64,000 nt of DNA, taken from positions 620,001-684,000 of the forward strand of contig JAMXDE010000010.1 of the NCBI GenBank assembly GCA_026770025.1, read 5' to 3'. Below, piece by piece: positions 21,756-31,800 of the stretch. A model generated the notes under the pieces. It worked only from the letters and a program-made list of their open reading frames with translations. It was not told the origin of the DNA and ran no database searches. The stretch's first letter is position 1. Each line of letters begins with the position of its first letter. This DNA is from Craspedostauros australis (Eukaryota > Bacillariophyta > Bacillariophyceae > Mastogloiales > Achnanthaceae). The position numbers were made by a program, and so were the translations under genes.

Positions 21756-21950
21756 GTTTGTGAGACTGCGCGACAGTACCCATCGGATGGTCGGCTGGGG
21801 AGTAACTTCCTGGTGGATGGGATGAGCGCCCTGTGGTGTCCATTCATGAGGACATGCAGCAGGTACATACCGTACGAATGCATATCAACGAGAGCACCGA
21901 TGAGATGAGACGATCTGACGAGTAGCAGAGCCACCGCATATCGAGGGGAC

Positions 21951-22118
21951 CAAGCAGATACGGACGTTATTACCGGTTATTTGAGCGTTAGACTGGGCAC
22001 TTGCAGCTGAATCGTACGCAGCAGAGTAGAGACCACATGAGAGGTAAATGGCTCGTGCCTTGAGCTCATAATCCGTTGTTTACTTCCAATTCCATGCCTT
22101 TTCCAGTAGGAGAGTTTG
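21951..22118 (+). repeat. 3' LTR
   Basis: Identical to the 5' copy. A short purine run (GAGGGGA, 21943-21949) immediately before it is the likely polypurine tract. Confidence 0.9.
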
Positions 22119-22224
22119 AAATAACACACTGGTATGGACAACCGCTGTCAGATTCTTCGTCCAGTAGAAAGCTCTTATTTACTTTTATCCATTAGTATCC
22201 TCGCACTTGTATATATAATTCATT

Positions 22225-23852
22225 CTAGTACGGGTGGCCACCATCTTCAAGCTCGATCCAGACTTCGCCTCGTCTCTTTCCCAAACTGTAAACTGCGTCG
22301 TACTGCGCAAACTTCACCGAAGCGTCCGAACCTTCTGGAACCTTGATTCCATCTCGCTGCAAAGAGGAACGCAACGCTTTGTCGGCCTTGCGGACGACAG
22401 GCGCGACGCTGGCATCGGAAAACGAACCAATAGCGATCACTTTTGAAGGCATGCTGTCAATTTCGCAGCCAGACCAAAGCGACCCCTTGCTTCGCTTCTC
22501 GACAGCGGGGTTGACGGTCGGGATGTCATCGGCAGCAGCACCTGGCTTTGCATACGCCAACGGCCAGCCCATCGTTTTCGTGATGCTGTCGTCGCTGGGG
22601 ACCTCCATAATGGCAGGGGCCAACGGTGTCATGCCTGTGCGTCGAATGATGGTGCCACCAAGCGTACGTAGAACCGTAGGAGAGATACGAATGAGGCATG
22701 GCGCGACGACGCAGGATTCGGCGGAGTCCGATTGAAGTGTGAGATGTGGAGCATCGTATCATACTTTTGTTGAAGTCGAGTTGGCCTGCTTGTTCCTCTG
22801 TCGCAGTTGGTTCAAAATTGGAGAGGAGCAAATGATGCCGACGGCGACAATGCCGGCAGTCACAGTGGGACATGCAATGGTGGCAACAAGAGAGTGGAAG
22901 TGCACCGATAGGCATGACCGAACCGCCAATGCTGCCGTCGGCATTGGATCCGACAGCGTCTCAACGTGCTCTAAAGCACAAGCACTCGCGCGTACGTACC
23001 TTGCGTCAAACCTGCGAGCTGATCGTACCCTTCATCGCGACGATCGTACGGTACCTTTGCAACCACGCAGGCAGGATACCGGCGGATTTCGTAGCCGTTT
23101 CCACGCCTCAGCAGCTGGTACGGCAATTCCTTTCCGGCCGCCGCAGCATTGCCTCCTTCCGGCTTGAGCTGGTTGAGGAAATCCTGGATGGCGATGCCCT
23201 TGTCGACCTTCGTGTACTGGCCATTCTCGGAGAGGTTGATGGAGTCCCAGTAATCTGTCTGATGATTGACTACCACGCCTTCCTCACCGCCAACCGACAC
23301 TTCGTAGACGGAAACACCGGAGAAGCGCGCGGTTGGCTTCCACGGCAGCGCCTTGGCCGTGACGCGCAGCGTCCACCGCGTTGTGATGTTGGAAATATTG
23401 CCAGTCTCGGAAACCTCGCCTCCGGAGATGGAATGGAGGTTGATGCCGGCGCCTTCGAACAAGAACTTGCCCATCAAGGTCCGGGATGCCAGCATGTCCA
23501 CGTTGTTTTGGTAGGAATCGACGCCTGCCAACGAAGTCATAGGATCCTCGAAGGAGACGTCGTCGGCGTAGTAGGATCGTTCCATGGGGTTGAAGAAAGA
23601 CACGTACTCCTTGGTCAGCACTTGCTTCAGCTTCTTCACGGCGGCCTTCGTGGATCCCACATCTGTGGCGGACGCGCTGCTTGCCAGCGGAGTCAGGCGT
23701 GCGCCATGTCCATGTCCATGAATAGCACTGTGGCGAATGCGATTGTGTGCGCCGATGGCGACGTTGGGCTGCTGCAATGTGAACGCATCCGTCGTTGCGA
23801 GGCATGCAAATGCCGTAAGCAGGCTTCCTGTGCAACGTGCTGATATCCTCAT
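22225..23852 (-). CDS. Plastid-targeted DUF2358-SOUL heme-binding protein, two exons
   Basis: The model is complement(join(22225..22634,23000..23852)), 420 residues. SOUL/HBP proteins bind heme or other tetrapyrroles, and plant members with an added DUF2358 domain are plastid-linked. Residues 1-23 look like a signal peptide (LLTAFACLATTDA) followed by Phe24 at the predicted cleavage point, the diatom plastid ASAFAP-type context. DUF2358 (SnoaL-like) spans about 70-210, including FEDPMTSLAGVDSY. The SOUL domain (about 243-420) begins YEIRRYPACVVAKV and includes YDRRDEGYDQL and MTPLAPAIMEVP. The donor GTACGT at 22999 and acceptor CACAG at 22639-22635 join as TQ-GMTP in frame; the unspliced first frame would end within the domain. 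Its 3' end faces the copia element, and its 5' end is divergent from the Mpv17 gene. Confidence 0.87.
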
Positions 23853-24411
23853 TGTTCCAGGCGATGTTGGTTGCTATTGGTACGAGTACAAGTGCGAGGA
23901 TGAGTGTGTCTGTCTCTCTTGGCAAAGTTGTGGAATGACAAAGCATGTTCCGATGAGGATGAGGATGATGACGCATACCGATACCCGCTGTTCTTCGAGT
24001 CTTCACGTTTGCGTCATGTTGTTGTGTGCATTGCAGATCAGATGCGTGGAGAGAATGTTCCGACTGACGTTTTTCTTTGGATCCACGGTTTCGGAGTTGC
24101 GGCAAAATTAGGTTTACCACACTCATCTCTCCGGAATGGACAACAAGTCAGAATTTCCGTCCACTCATCGCTGTGGCAGTCATTGCTGCCAGGACGTGCG
24201 ATGATGATGCCAACATCTGCAGCCTCCAATCGCAAGGAAGGTGAACAAACCTGACGTTTCAACACACAAGAACGATCACACAATCATCAGCACCCTCATT
24301 CACACAATCATCAACACCCTCATTCACGCACTCACGCATTCACACTCACGCATTCACACTCACGCAGTTGCGCTTGTATTCACAGTCACGGTGACACGCA
24401 GGAGTCAGAAG
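23853..24411. promoter_or_regulatory. Divergent intergenic region between SOUL (-) and Mpv17 (+) genes
   Basis: 559 bases between start codons, with CA-rich direct repeats (ATTCACAC...) at about 24288-24366 just upstream of the Mpv17 gene. Promoter function is inferred from orientation. Confidence 0.4.
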
Positions 24412-25284
24412 ATGTTGCGTCAGTTCTCCAATGCGCTTCAGTTGTATCAGTCAGTGTCATGGAGACTGCCAGTGCCACGGTCATTCCCACTGCCACTGAC
24501 GACAGCGGCAGCGGCAACGAAGCGCGGTCTTACCAGTACCACCGGCGCCCAAACCAAGACAAGCATCCGCAGGCCAAAGAAGACGAATTCTTCAGCAGAG
24601 GCGATGTCAGGATCGTCCGGACAGTCGCAACAATCGACGCAAACCGGCCGATCGAGTTTCTTCGCATGGTACGCGCAGAAGCTCGAGACGCACCCGATGC
24701 TGACGAAGTGCATCAGCTCTGGCCTCATTTCCGGCTCGGCGGATCTCATCTGTCAGGGAATATCAAGGAATTTTATCGATGATGACGAAGACAACCAGTC
24801 GTCCACCCCACCGTGGGATTGGGTGCGCACGGCGAGGTTCGTGCTGCTCGGTACCTTGTGGGTCGCCCCCGTGACGAGCGCGTGGTACACCGCTCTGTCC
24901 ACTCGCATTATTCCGTCTGCGCCGGCAGCGACGGCCATTGCCAAGGGCGGGAGCACCGTCTCATCACCGACATGGCCGATCGTCTTCAAGCGGGTCGTCA
25001 TGGATCAGTTCGTGTTTGCGCCGATCTTCCTTTCCTCGTTCCTGACGGGTTTGTGGGCGCTGGAAGGAGATCTGCCGGCCCATATCGCCACCAAGCTCAA
25101 GCAGAATGCTCCGGAAATGGTGGTTGCTGGCTGGTCCCTGTGGATACCGGCCATGTGTGTCAATTTCAGCTTCGTGCCACTCAAGTATCAGGTGCTGTAT
25201 GGCAACATGGTCGCGCTGGCGTGGAATGTGTACCTCAGCTACAAATCTGCATCGGTGCGGACGATGCCGCAAGCGCAGGAGTAG
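24412..25284 (+). CDS. Mpv17/PMP22 family membrane protein
   Basis: 290 residues from ATG 24412 to TAG. The frame is open upstream to 24241, but that part translates the CACA/TCAC repeats, so the internal Met (MLRQFSNAL) was chosen. The first about 90 residues are Ser/Thr/Arg-rich and could be a mitochondrial presequence. The Mpv17 core follows: WYAQKLETHPMLTKC; DWVRTARFVLLG with WYTAL; a DQFVFAPIF segment; and the C-terminal signature near WSLWIPAMCVNFSFVPLKYQ, matching the family W-x-x-W-P-x-x-x-x-N-F pattern. Four membrane segments are expected. Family members sit in the inner mitochondrial or peroxisomal membrane, and some form channels. The exact role here is open. Single exon. A TIR transposon lies 288 bases downstream. 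Confidence 0.85.
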   Translation: MLRQFSNALQLYQSVSWRLPVPRSFPLPLTTAAAATKRGLTSTTGAQTKTSIRRPKKTNSSAEAMSGSSGQSQQSTQTGRSSFFAWYAQKLETHPMLTKCISSGLISGSADLICQGISRNFIDDDEDNQSSTPPWDWVRTARFVLLGTLWVAPVTSAWYTALSTRIIPSAPAATAIAKGGSTVSSPTWPIVFKRVVMDQFVFAPIFLSSFLTGLWALEGDLPAHIATKLKQNAPEMVVAGWSLWIPAMCVNFSFVPLKYQVLYGNMVALAWNVYLSYKSASVRTMPQAQE

Positions 25285-25571
25285 CAATAGCAGCAGCGAC
25301 GGCAGCTGTACTGGGAGTAAAAACAGAATATTCGGACGACAAGTATGCTAGAGTATGACACTCCCCAAGCAGAGTGCTCAACCCAGCCCTACTCGACTGC
25401 GAATTCGTTTTTCATACTTGTGCAAGCATAGCATGTTGATATGAGTGCAGATATCCAAGTGCTCATTCATGTTCATGTTCATGGAGAATGTTGGGTTAGT
25501 GTTTTATTCTTTGAAGTATTCGTACTTGGAACAGTCGCAGTCCCTTTGGAGAATTGAGTGTTATGAGCCGC

Positions 25572-25718
25572 CTTAGTGAGTCGACCTGCACTTTGTTACG
25601 GGACTCAATAACATTTTTTCAGTAGATCCAAACCAAGCATATAATCGTATTCTCCCACCTCTCCTTATAAATAATTAACCATTACATTTTTGAGATAGAT
25701 CCTATTTTAAGTTTTATG
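25572..25718 (+). repeat. Left terminal inverted repeat
   Basis: Inverted match to 31443-31589. The innermost bases (TAAATAATTAACCATTAC... to TTTTATG) are identical in both copies. Confidence 0.93.
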
Positions 25719-26208
25719 CATATTCAAAGGTTTTCTGAAGTCGTATGGGTCGATCCCCATGAAATTCCTAGTTGTTTCGCAGAAAGTTCGATCATGTTCT
25801 CATGCATTTATCGTATGGTATCCAGTCACGGAATAGACGCCGGGATTGTCGTTCGTTTGGTACGCGTTAAATACACGTTAGCATCTGCGACATGATCTCA
25901 CATTTTGCTCGTCACAAAACACATCACACAAAACACATCACACATCATCGGCATCTGTTCACAAATTCAGGCATCATCGCCACACTTTCGCTCCATTTCG
26001 CAACTTTCTTTGCCAATGTCATGTGTACTCTTTGTTGTGTTCCATGCTTGTGCTCGCCCTAGTAGTGTAGTAGTAGTAATAGTTGCTGTGGCTGTCAATG
26101 AATGGTGGCCTTTCATCCCATGCTCTCCTCTCCTCACTTCGTCTCAGACCTGTGCAGATCATCACATCCGACCAAATAGCAACTACACTCTCCACTAACA
26201 ATTCCACC

Positions 26209-29200
26209 ATGTTTCCCTCTGCTGCTGCCAAGGCCCTCTCCAAGGATGGCAACCCCTCCCCCAGTAAGAAACCACGTTCTCTTTACCCTGTATCTCCTCC
26301 CTTCGATTCGAAGGGGTTCCTGCTGCCAACTGCGGAGCAACTGTTGCCTGACAAGCCCTCTGCTACGTTGAGGAAGCCGAGCATCATCACACAAGTGATT
26401 GATGTGAAGCCGATGCTCGCAGCAGAGGGCAGCCTCGTCCCGAACAGTACGCATGCGCACGCTCGCGAGCTGCATGTGTACGTTCACATCCTCGACAACA
26501 ACGGAGGCGTCTTCGACGACTCCAATGTCAGGGTGCGTTCGGAGGGACGAGGTGTCGGCGATTGTACGTCGGTGAGCGTTATCGTGAACGCGCCACCCCC
26601 GCCTGCTGCAGCTGATGTTGCACCACCTGTCGAGCCTGCCCCACCGGCGAGGCTCCCTCGTCGCTGCAATGCTGTTGTTGCTGGTGTCTACGCAGACACC
26701 TCCAACGACAGCGACACCACCTACGACGACAACGACAGGGGTGAACGAACGCGCGCCAGCAGGAACAGGAGAGGAGGTCAGTTCGGGTTTGATCCGGAAG
26801 AGGCGGGAAACTGGAGGCGCGATGCCATTGTTCGTGTCATGGCAGTGCTTGGATCTAACCTAGATCCTGAACTGTTGTACCACATGCCCAAAACAGGATT
26901 CGTTCTTGACAGCAACGGTGATAGGACAACATGGTGGAACTTGACACGCGTGTGGGTCACTGTGGCTACTGCACTCTGGGGTGTCTTGCTCCCTCAGGAG
27001 GAGTTGCCAACTCGTCAGATGAAACAGGTGGTGGGGTTTGTCCGCGCTCGCGTGGACCTGCCGCCGCCTGCACTCGGTTCAAATCTGTACACCCTGTGTG
27101 TGAGGGGGGAAAAGACAATTGCTAACGTGGCGAGAGCCGTTCTCGCTGCATCTACTTCATGCAACAACGTCACTGCAATCCTGTCTCGTCATGTGGAAAT
27201 CATGCCAGAGGAACAACGTGTTCGTGTCACACCCGCACGCGCCACTAACACTAGGAGTCAACTAACAACGTTGCGACGCGCCTTCGACATATTCAGCTGT
27301 GGCGGGATCATTCCGCCCAAGGTTCTACAGTATCGTGTGCGTGCTTGCAATCTGTCTGGTGTGACGTCGTTTCTCATGACCACCACTACGTACAAGGCAG
27401 GGTTGAGTCACACGGTACAGTTTGGAGGTGTCAAATTTGAAAATGTCCCCGTGTTCGATCGCGGAAGCACGACCATCGAACAACTATTCGGCATGTACTC
27501 ATCCACGACCAACAACCCAGTGGGAATGCCCGCTTTCACCCTCATCACTAACCTACTCACACGCAAAAGCAAGATCAAGACGGGCCTCTCTTCCTTCGAA
27601 AGCTACTTCTGGATGGCGACGGAGAAACTCAAACAGGCGATTTCGCGCCTAGTAGACCTACTGAAGGCTAAGTATGAAACAGACGGGGAGGAACAAAACG
27701 ATGCCAATGACGAGAGCGACAACCACAACGACGAGCCAGATGACGTCATCGCGCCACATGTGCGCACAGCCGATTCCCTCTTGCATGCACTCGAACTGCT
27801 TGTTGTGTTCCTCAAATGGGAATTCACCGCCTCCCACATGCAGCTTCAGTGTGACGATCCCATGCATTCGGCTGCGTTCGCACTCATCACAGGAAAGGAG
27901 AAGAAGGCAACAACCACATCAACCAATCAACGCAAACCACGCACCAACAAGCACAAGCGCAAGAAGACCACCTCTGTCACAAACAACACTCCAAACATCA
28001 CAAATGACAATTCTCCCACCACTACAAATGACCAACCCTGTAAAGTATGCAACCGTTGTGGATCAGCAATGCGATTTGTGAATGATCGTTTCGTTCCTTT
28101 TGTCACAATGCTTAAGGACAACGAACTCGCAGAACACAAGGACGAATTGCAATCAATGCTCGCGGCGGCACCGGGATTCGCCAACGAAATTGTTAACTAC
28201 ATGGCTCACAAAGTGCGTGCCAAAGTGCAATTCCGACAAATCGCTTTTTATCAATCTGAGCTCAATGATAAGCCTGAAACAGCCTATGTGGTACTCGACC
28301 ATAAGCAAAAAAGTCTACCAACAGGCCAAGGCGAAGCCCAACAAGAATATTGGGGAAAAAAGGGAATGTCACTGCTTGGGGCAATGGTCATCACGTGTCG
28401 CAACGACATTTTTACTTATCGGTTCATTGACATTGTGGTCGATGGAAGACCGACACAAGACACACTTCAAGTTGGTGGACTGCTGGAGATCGTGCAAAAA
28501 AAGGTCAAAGACATTCATCCATCCGTGACTGAAATCATCCTACAGAGCGATAACGCGTGTTGCTTCGCCAGTCACGAGCACATCGCGCTCATCACGTCCA
28601 AACTCAACAAGAACCTTGCGACACGAAACGCGGCCAAAATCATCCTGTGGATCTACACGGAGGCCCAAACCGGTAAGAGCATGCTGGACACCCACTTCGC
28701 GTACATCACCCGTGTACTGCGAAAATACGTGCAAAGTGGCAAGGACATCAAGACCCCTTTCCAAGTCTTCCTCGCGCTCCAAGCCGGCAGCATCGCAGGG
28801 ACGACCACGGTACTTGCCAACGCGTCGTCCCTCCAAGGCAACATCACGACGCTTCCTGGCGCACCAAAAAGACGATTCCGCGCGAATGGGCAACAGGTAC
28901 GTCAAACTCACGAGGTGAAGTATGATGATGACCAGGCGCGGTTGGTGGCTGCATCTGGTATCACGGAAGAAGTCGTGGTCAAGAGCACCGAATGGGAAGG
29001 CTGGAGCATCAACAAGTTGGGTGTCGTCCCTGCCGATTCGCACACGTCCGACAAGCTGCCGATCACGTCCGAATCGTCCAGGAAAACGGACAAGACGCGC
29101 AAAATGGGGCGCACAGCAACAGAGAGCAAGGCGTTCGCGATTGGCAAAGCCCTCCAAGACGGACAACAACATCTACCATCCGATCACACCACAGCACTAC

Positions 29201-29745
29201 AAGACCAGACCGCGGAAACCGAACACCCACCACTCGCAGTGCCGGGTTGGGCAAGCAAAACAACACGGACCAACGCCAAACTACCAGACTACATCGCGGA
29301 CAAGTTGAAGGACATCTGTGAAGCGTCCGCGAAGGACCCAAAAAACAGGCCATCGGAGCACGAAGCACACGAGAAACTGATGGACAACGCAGGAACCAAA
29401 ACTGACTGGTACGTGCAACTGCACGCAAATCCCATGCGTGTCAAATCGTCGCTGTTTGCGGCGTACAGTGCCAGACAACGCAAAGAAAAGAAGGAGGCTG
29501 CCCTCATCAAGACAGAAACCACCACAACACCGACCACCACCACCAACACAACAAGCACAGCAACAGCATCTGTAATCGTGGTGGCCCCCAATGCGCCAGC
29601 TGCAACAGAGGAGGAACGAATCGAAGAGGAGTTGCAGAGAGAGGAAGAGGAATTGGAGAATCAGAGGTGGTGTGATGCTCACACAGTGAAGGCGAATGCA
29701 GAAAGTGAGGCTGTGTTGGATGATGATGGCACGAAAATTTTGTGA
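26209..29745 (+). CDS. Candidate DDD transposase of the TIR element (1178 aa)
   Basis: ATG 26209 in a good context (CCACCATG) to TGA; the frame further upstream has no ATG. The first 200 residues are Pro/Ala-rich and disordered. A Cys cluster CKVCNRCGSAMRF near 612-622 may bind zinc. The presumed catalytic core has Asp697 (VVLDHKQK), then EYWGKKGMSLLGAMV, Asp781 (LQSDNACC), and Asp827 (GKSMLDTHFAYITRVLRKYV). That order and the 'GKRG...G' and 'EAQ-GKS-D' patterns resemble DD[D/E] integrase-fold proteins that I have seen annotated only as uncharacterised in animals and protists. The C-terminus is disordered with a Thr run and an acidic helix (EEERIEEELQREEEELENQ). The frame is intact, so the copy may be autonomous. 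Function is inferred from the TIR context and the Asp triad. Confidence 0.72.
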   Translation: MFPSAAAKALSKDGNPSPSKKPRSLYPVSPPFDSKGFLLPTAEQLLPDKPSATLRKPSIITQVIDVKPMLAAEGSLVPNSTHAHARELHVYVHILDNNGGVFDDSNVRVRSEGRGVGDCTSVSVIVNAPPPPAAADVAPPVEPAPPARLPRRCNAVVAGVYADTSNDSDTTYDDNDRGERTRASRNRRGGQFGFDPEEAGNWRRDAIVRVMAVLGSNLDPELLYHMPKTGFVLDSNGDRTTWWNLTRVWVTVATALWGVLLPQEELPTRQMKQVVGFVRARVDLPPPALGSNLYTLCVRGEKTIANVARAVLAASTSCNNVTAILSRHVEIMPEEQRVRVTPARATNTRSQLTTLRRAFDIFSCGGIIPPKVLQYRVRACNLSGVTSFLMTTTTYKAGLSHTVQFGGVKFENVPVFDRGSTTIEQLFGMYSSTTNNPVGMPAFTLITNLLTRKSKIKTGLSSFESYFWMATEKLKQAISRLVDLLKAKYETDGEEQNDANDESDNHNDEPDDVIAPHVRTADSLLHALELLVVFLKWEFTASHMQLQCDDPMHSAAFALITGKEKKATTTSTNQRKPRTNKHKRKKTTSVTNNTPNITNDNSPTTTNDQPCKVCNRCGSAMRFVNDRFVPFVTMLKDNELAEHKDELQSMLAAAPGFANEIVNYMAHKVRAKVQFRQIAFYQSELNDKPETAYVVLDHKQKSLPTGQGEAQQEYWGKKGMSLLGAMVITCRNDIFTYRFIDIVVDGRPTQDTLQVGGLLEIVQKKVKDIHPSVTEIILQSDNACCFASHEHIALITSKLNKNLATRNAAKIILWIYTEAQTGKSMLDTHFAYITRVLRKYVQSGKDIKTPFQVFLALQAGSIAGTTTVLANASSLQGNITTLPGAPKRRFRANGQQVRQTHEVKYDDDQARLVAASGITEEVVVKSTEWEGWSINKLGVVPADSHTSDKLPITSESSRKTDKTRKMGRTATESKAFAIGKALQDGQQHLPSDHTTALQDQTAETEHPPLAVPGWASKTTRTNAKLPDYIADKLKDICEASAKDPKNRPSEHEAHEKLMDNAGTKTDWYVQLHANPMRVKSSLFAAYSARQRKEKKEAALIKTETTTTPTTTTNTTSTATASVIVVAPNAPAATEEERIEEELQREEEELENQRWCDAHTVKANAESEAVLDDDGTKIL

Positions 29746-31442
29746 GGGGTGTGCATCACCGCGATAGCACTAGTTGTGGAGTTTTGTGGGTGCCCGGCCA
29801 GGCTACTAAAACGAGTCTAGAGCCCACCCAAAAACACATCCAAATATCGGCTTGTCATGCTATATCTCAACAACAAACTGCTTAAAATTAAAACTAAGCA
29901 TTGCATTCGTACACATGACTATCGGTTTATCAGAATATTGAAGTTAAATGAGTATAGAAAATATTTTGGAAGTCATGTTGGTTTGCGGTGTTTTGTGTGG
30001 TGGATTCGGAAAAAATTGTTGATGCCACAATGTTGCCCTCCAATGAGCACACATGATCATCATCATCATCCTTGTATTTCAGCAAACTGTGCATACCATT
30101 CGCTCTGCATACCTCTCAGCTATCCGCTCCATGAAGCATGGACACAGATATCGGCTCTGCATGCAGCAATGCATCCACACACCGAAACAGATCGTTTTCG
30201 AAAAATCAGTTTCAATGTGGATGCAGTTCAGATATGGATCCGTATCTCGTCCATACGATCCTTTAACCCCCTCCAAGCGCTCCTCGTGCATTCCCACACT
30301 CCATGGCGACACGCGGCTGCATCCAGAATGGGCTGGGAGTGCATGGCCGACGTAATGCACCTCCACAAGATGATGTGGTGGTGCATTTGTTGCTCCCACC
30401 AACAACGACCATTCTGCAGATATGGTCAGCTGCAGTCTCTTCCAGACAACTTGAGCAGAGCATACTTCACGACGTGCATCTTCAATGGATGCCGCACGCA
30501 TCTTGTATGGGTGGCTTGGTGATTGAGGGGTGTCTTCCCATCGCCCCTCACAGCCAAAGCCACGCGACTGGTGCCAGGCGAGCCCCAACCAAAACTCTTG
30601 AAAACCACCTTTGCCTCTGCACGGACACCTTCCCGGTGCTCCGCGACCCTCAAACTTCGAGGGTGCCTTCATCTTGGCCTCCTTGAGGCATCTTACCCAT
30701 CCGTAGGCGCTGATATGGCCTGTGTGTGCCACACATCGGCCAAAACCAACCAGCCGATTTGGGGCCAAATTGTGATCGTATTTCTGGGGCCTACGACGGC
30801 CCCAAATCAACCCCTCTTCCCGCCTCCGTTCGTCCACCCACCAAACGTTGCGTGGAGGTGACGGCGATGTGCTTGGATCTTGAATTGGCCGGCTGGTTGT
30901 TGCGGCGCCAAGCATACCGTTCGACGGCCATTGTGGTATTTTTTTTTGTGTTGCTCCACTTCCATGTCGGTGTGTCGAGTTTGCCACTCTCAACCAGCCT
31001 CACATGTTGGGGGAAGTGGAGATTTACCTCCAATGGTACCGACTGTCCAAAAAGACCACGACACAAAACACTCGAGGAGTACCAACCCCGCTCAACCACT
31101 TCACCACGACGAAGCAGACCTGCTGATTTTCCGCATCGTGATATCATTGGTGTTTCATGACGAAACATCCAGTTTCGTGACGTCGATGACGGATTGGACA
31201 AGCACAATGTGCAATTCACGTAAACACGCGTTCGCCGCTTCCCCCAACATTCTACAACTAGTGCTATCGTGGAGGGACTGTTGGATGGCCTCATCCGAAC
31301 ACCTGAAAAAGAGACTAAACAATTCAAAATCGGAACAAAGTTGCTGAAACAAAGAACAGCAAAGGGTTAAATTGGATCGATGTAGTCGGTAGAAGACGGC
31401 CGAGTCCCTAAAGCAGTCTAAAAATGCGCACATTGTCGGGTC
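29746..31442. other. 1.7-kb non-coding-looking internal part of the TIR element
   Basis: No gene is supported. The longest frame (30079-30993, minus) begins at TTG and has no domain. GGGGCC/GGCCCC-type inverted motifs occur near 30760-30812. It may hold subterminal transposase-binding sites or an unrecognised spliced gene. Confidence 0.45.
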
Positions 31443-31589
31443 CATAAAACTTAAAATAGGATCTATCTCAAAAATGTAATGGTTAATTATTTATAAAGAG
31501 AGGTAGGAGAATACGAATATGTACGTTGTTTGGATATCTGAGACAAAAGTTCTGGAGTCCCGTAACAAAGTGCAGGTCGACTCACTAAG
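31443..31589 (-). repeat. Right terminal inverted repeat
   Basis: Inverted match to 25572-25718, ending GACTCACTAAG at 31589. It is 70 bases from the LINE 3' end. Confidence 0.93.
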
Positions 31590-31643
31590 TGGGGTCTTAT
31601 GTACTCCTGGAAGTATCGCACGTTCATGCGAGGATGCTGAAAA

Positions 31644-31659
31644 TGACTCTGCATGAGTA
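31644..31659. repeat. Target-site duplication copy next to LINE 3' tail
   Basis: TGACTCTGCATGAGTA, identical to 40021-40036. Confidence 0.95.
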
Positions 31660-31678
31660 AATAAATAAATAAATAACT
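31660..31678 (-). repeat. LINE 3' tail, (TTTA)n microsatellite
   Basis: On the element strand it reads as four to five ATTT/TTTA units directly abutting the target-site duplication, in place of a poly-A tail. Confidence 0.85.
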
Positions 31679-31714
31679 CAAGGATTAAACCCTCTTATGA
31701 GGCTGCGCCGGTGG

Positions 31715-31756
31715 CGCTTTTCTCCGCCTCCTTTAATCTTCGCGCAGGGCGCGAAG
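31715..31756 (-). other. Two hairpins in the LINE 3' UTR
   Basis: 31715-31727 is a 5-bp GC stem (GCGCC/GGCGC) with a 3-base loop. 31738-31756 is a perfect 8-bp stem (CTTCGCGC/GCGCGAAG) with loop AGG. Both lie between the ORF2 stop and the tail, where LINE reverse transcriptases recognise their template. Confidence 0.75.
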
Positions 31757-31800
31757 GGAGCACGGAATCCATGTATCGTTTTGCATGTAGTGTGTATACC

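Larger units (their letters stand above)
15563..22118 (+). mobile_element. Complete Ty1/copia LTR retrotransposon (diatom CoDi-like)
   Basis: A 6.56-kb element bounded by direct repeats of 168 bases that I read as identical (15563-15730 and 21951-22118). The bases next to the ends are GAAAT at 15558-15562 and, overlapping the last repeat base, GAAAT at 22118-22122. The target duplication is therefore GAAAT with 167-base LTRs or AAAT with 168-base LTRs. The domain order protease-integrase-RT-RNase H is the copia order. Identical LTRs and near-intact coding suggest recent insertion. It sits between the 3' ends of TXNDC9 and the SOUL gene. Confidence 0.95.
25572..31589 (+). mobile_element. 6.0-kb DNA transposon with 147-bp TIRs and candidate DDD transposase
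   Basis: 25572-25718 and 31443-31589 are imperfect inverted copies (outer 35 and inner about 60 bases nearly identical, with a diverged middle). Both are 147 bases and read CTTAGTGAGTCGACCTGCAC inward. One large transposase-like gene lies between them. A target-site duplication is not clear: TTATG occurs at 25561-25565 and 31597-31601 but would leave unmatched 6- and 7-base ends. The superfamily is not identified. The element is inserted in the convergent gap between the Mpv17 and 2-oxoglutarate dehydrogenase E2 genes. Confidence 0.88.

Noticed and set aside
30079-30993. 304-residue minus-strand frame in the TIR element
   Set aside because: It begins at TTG, shows no domain and has several overlapping competing frames.
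25561-31601. TTATG as a 5-bp target duplication of the TIR element
   Set aside because: It would leave unmatched outer ends of 6 and 7 bases that do not pair as inverted repeats.
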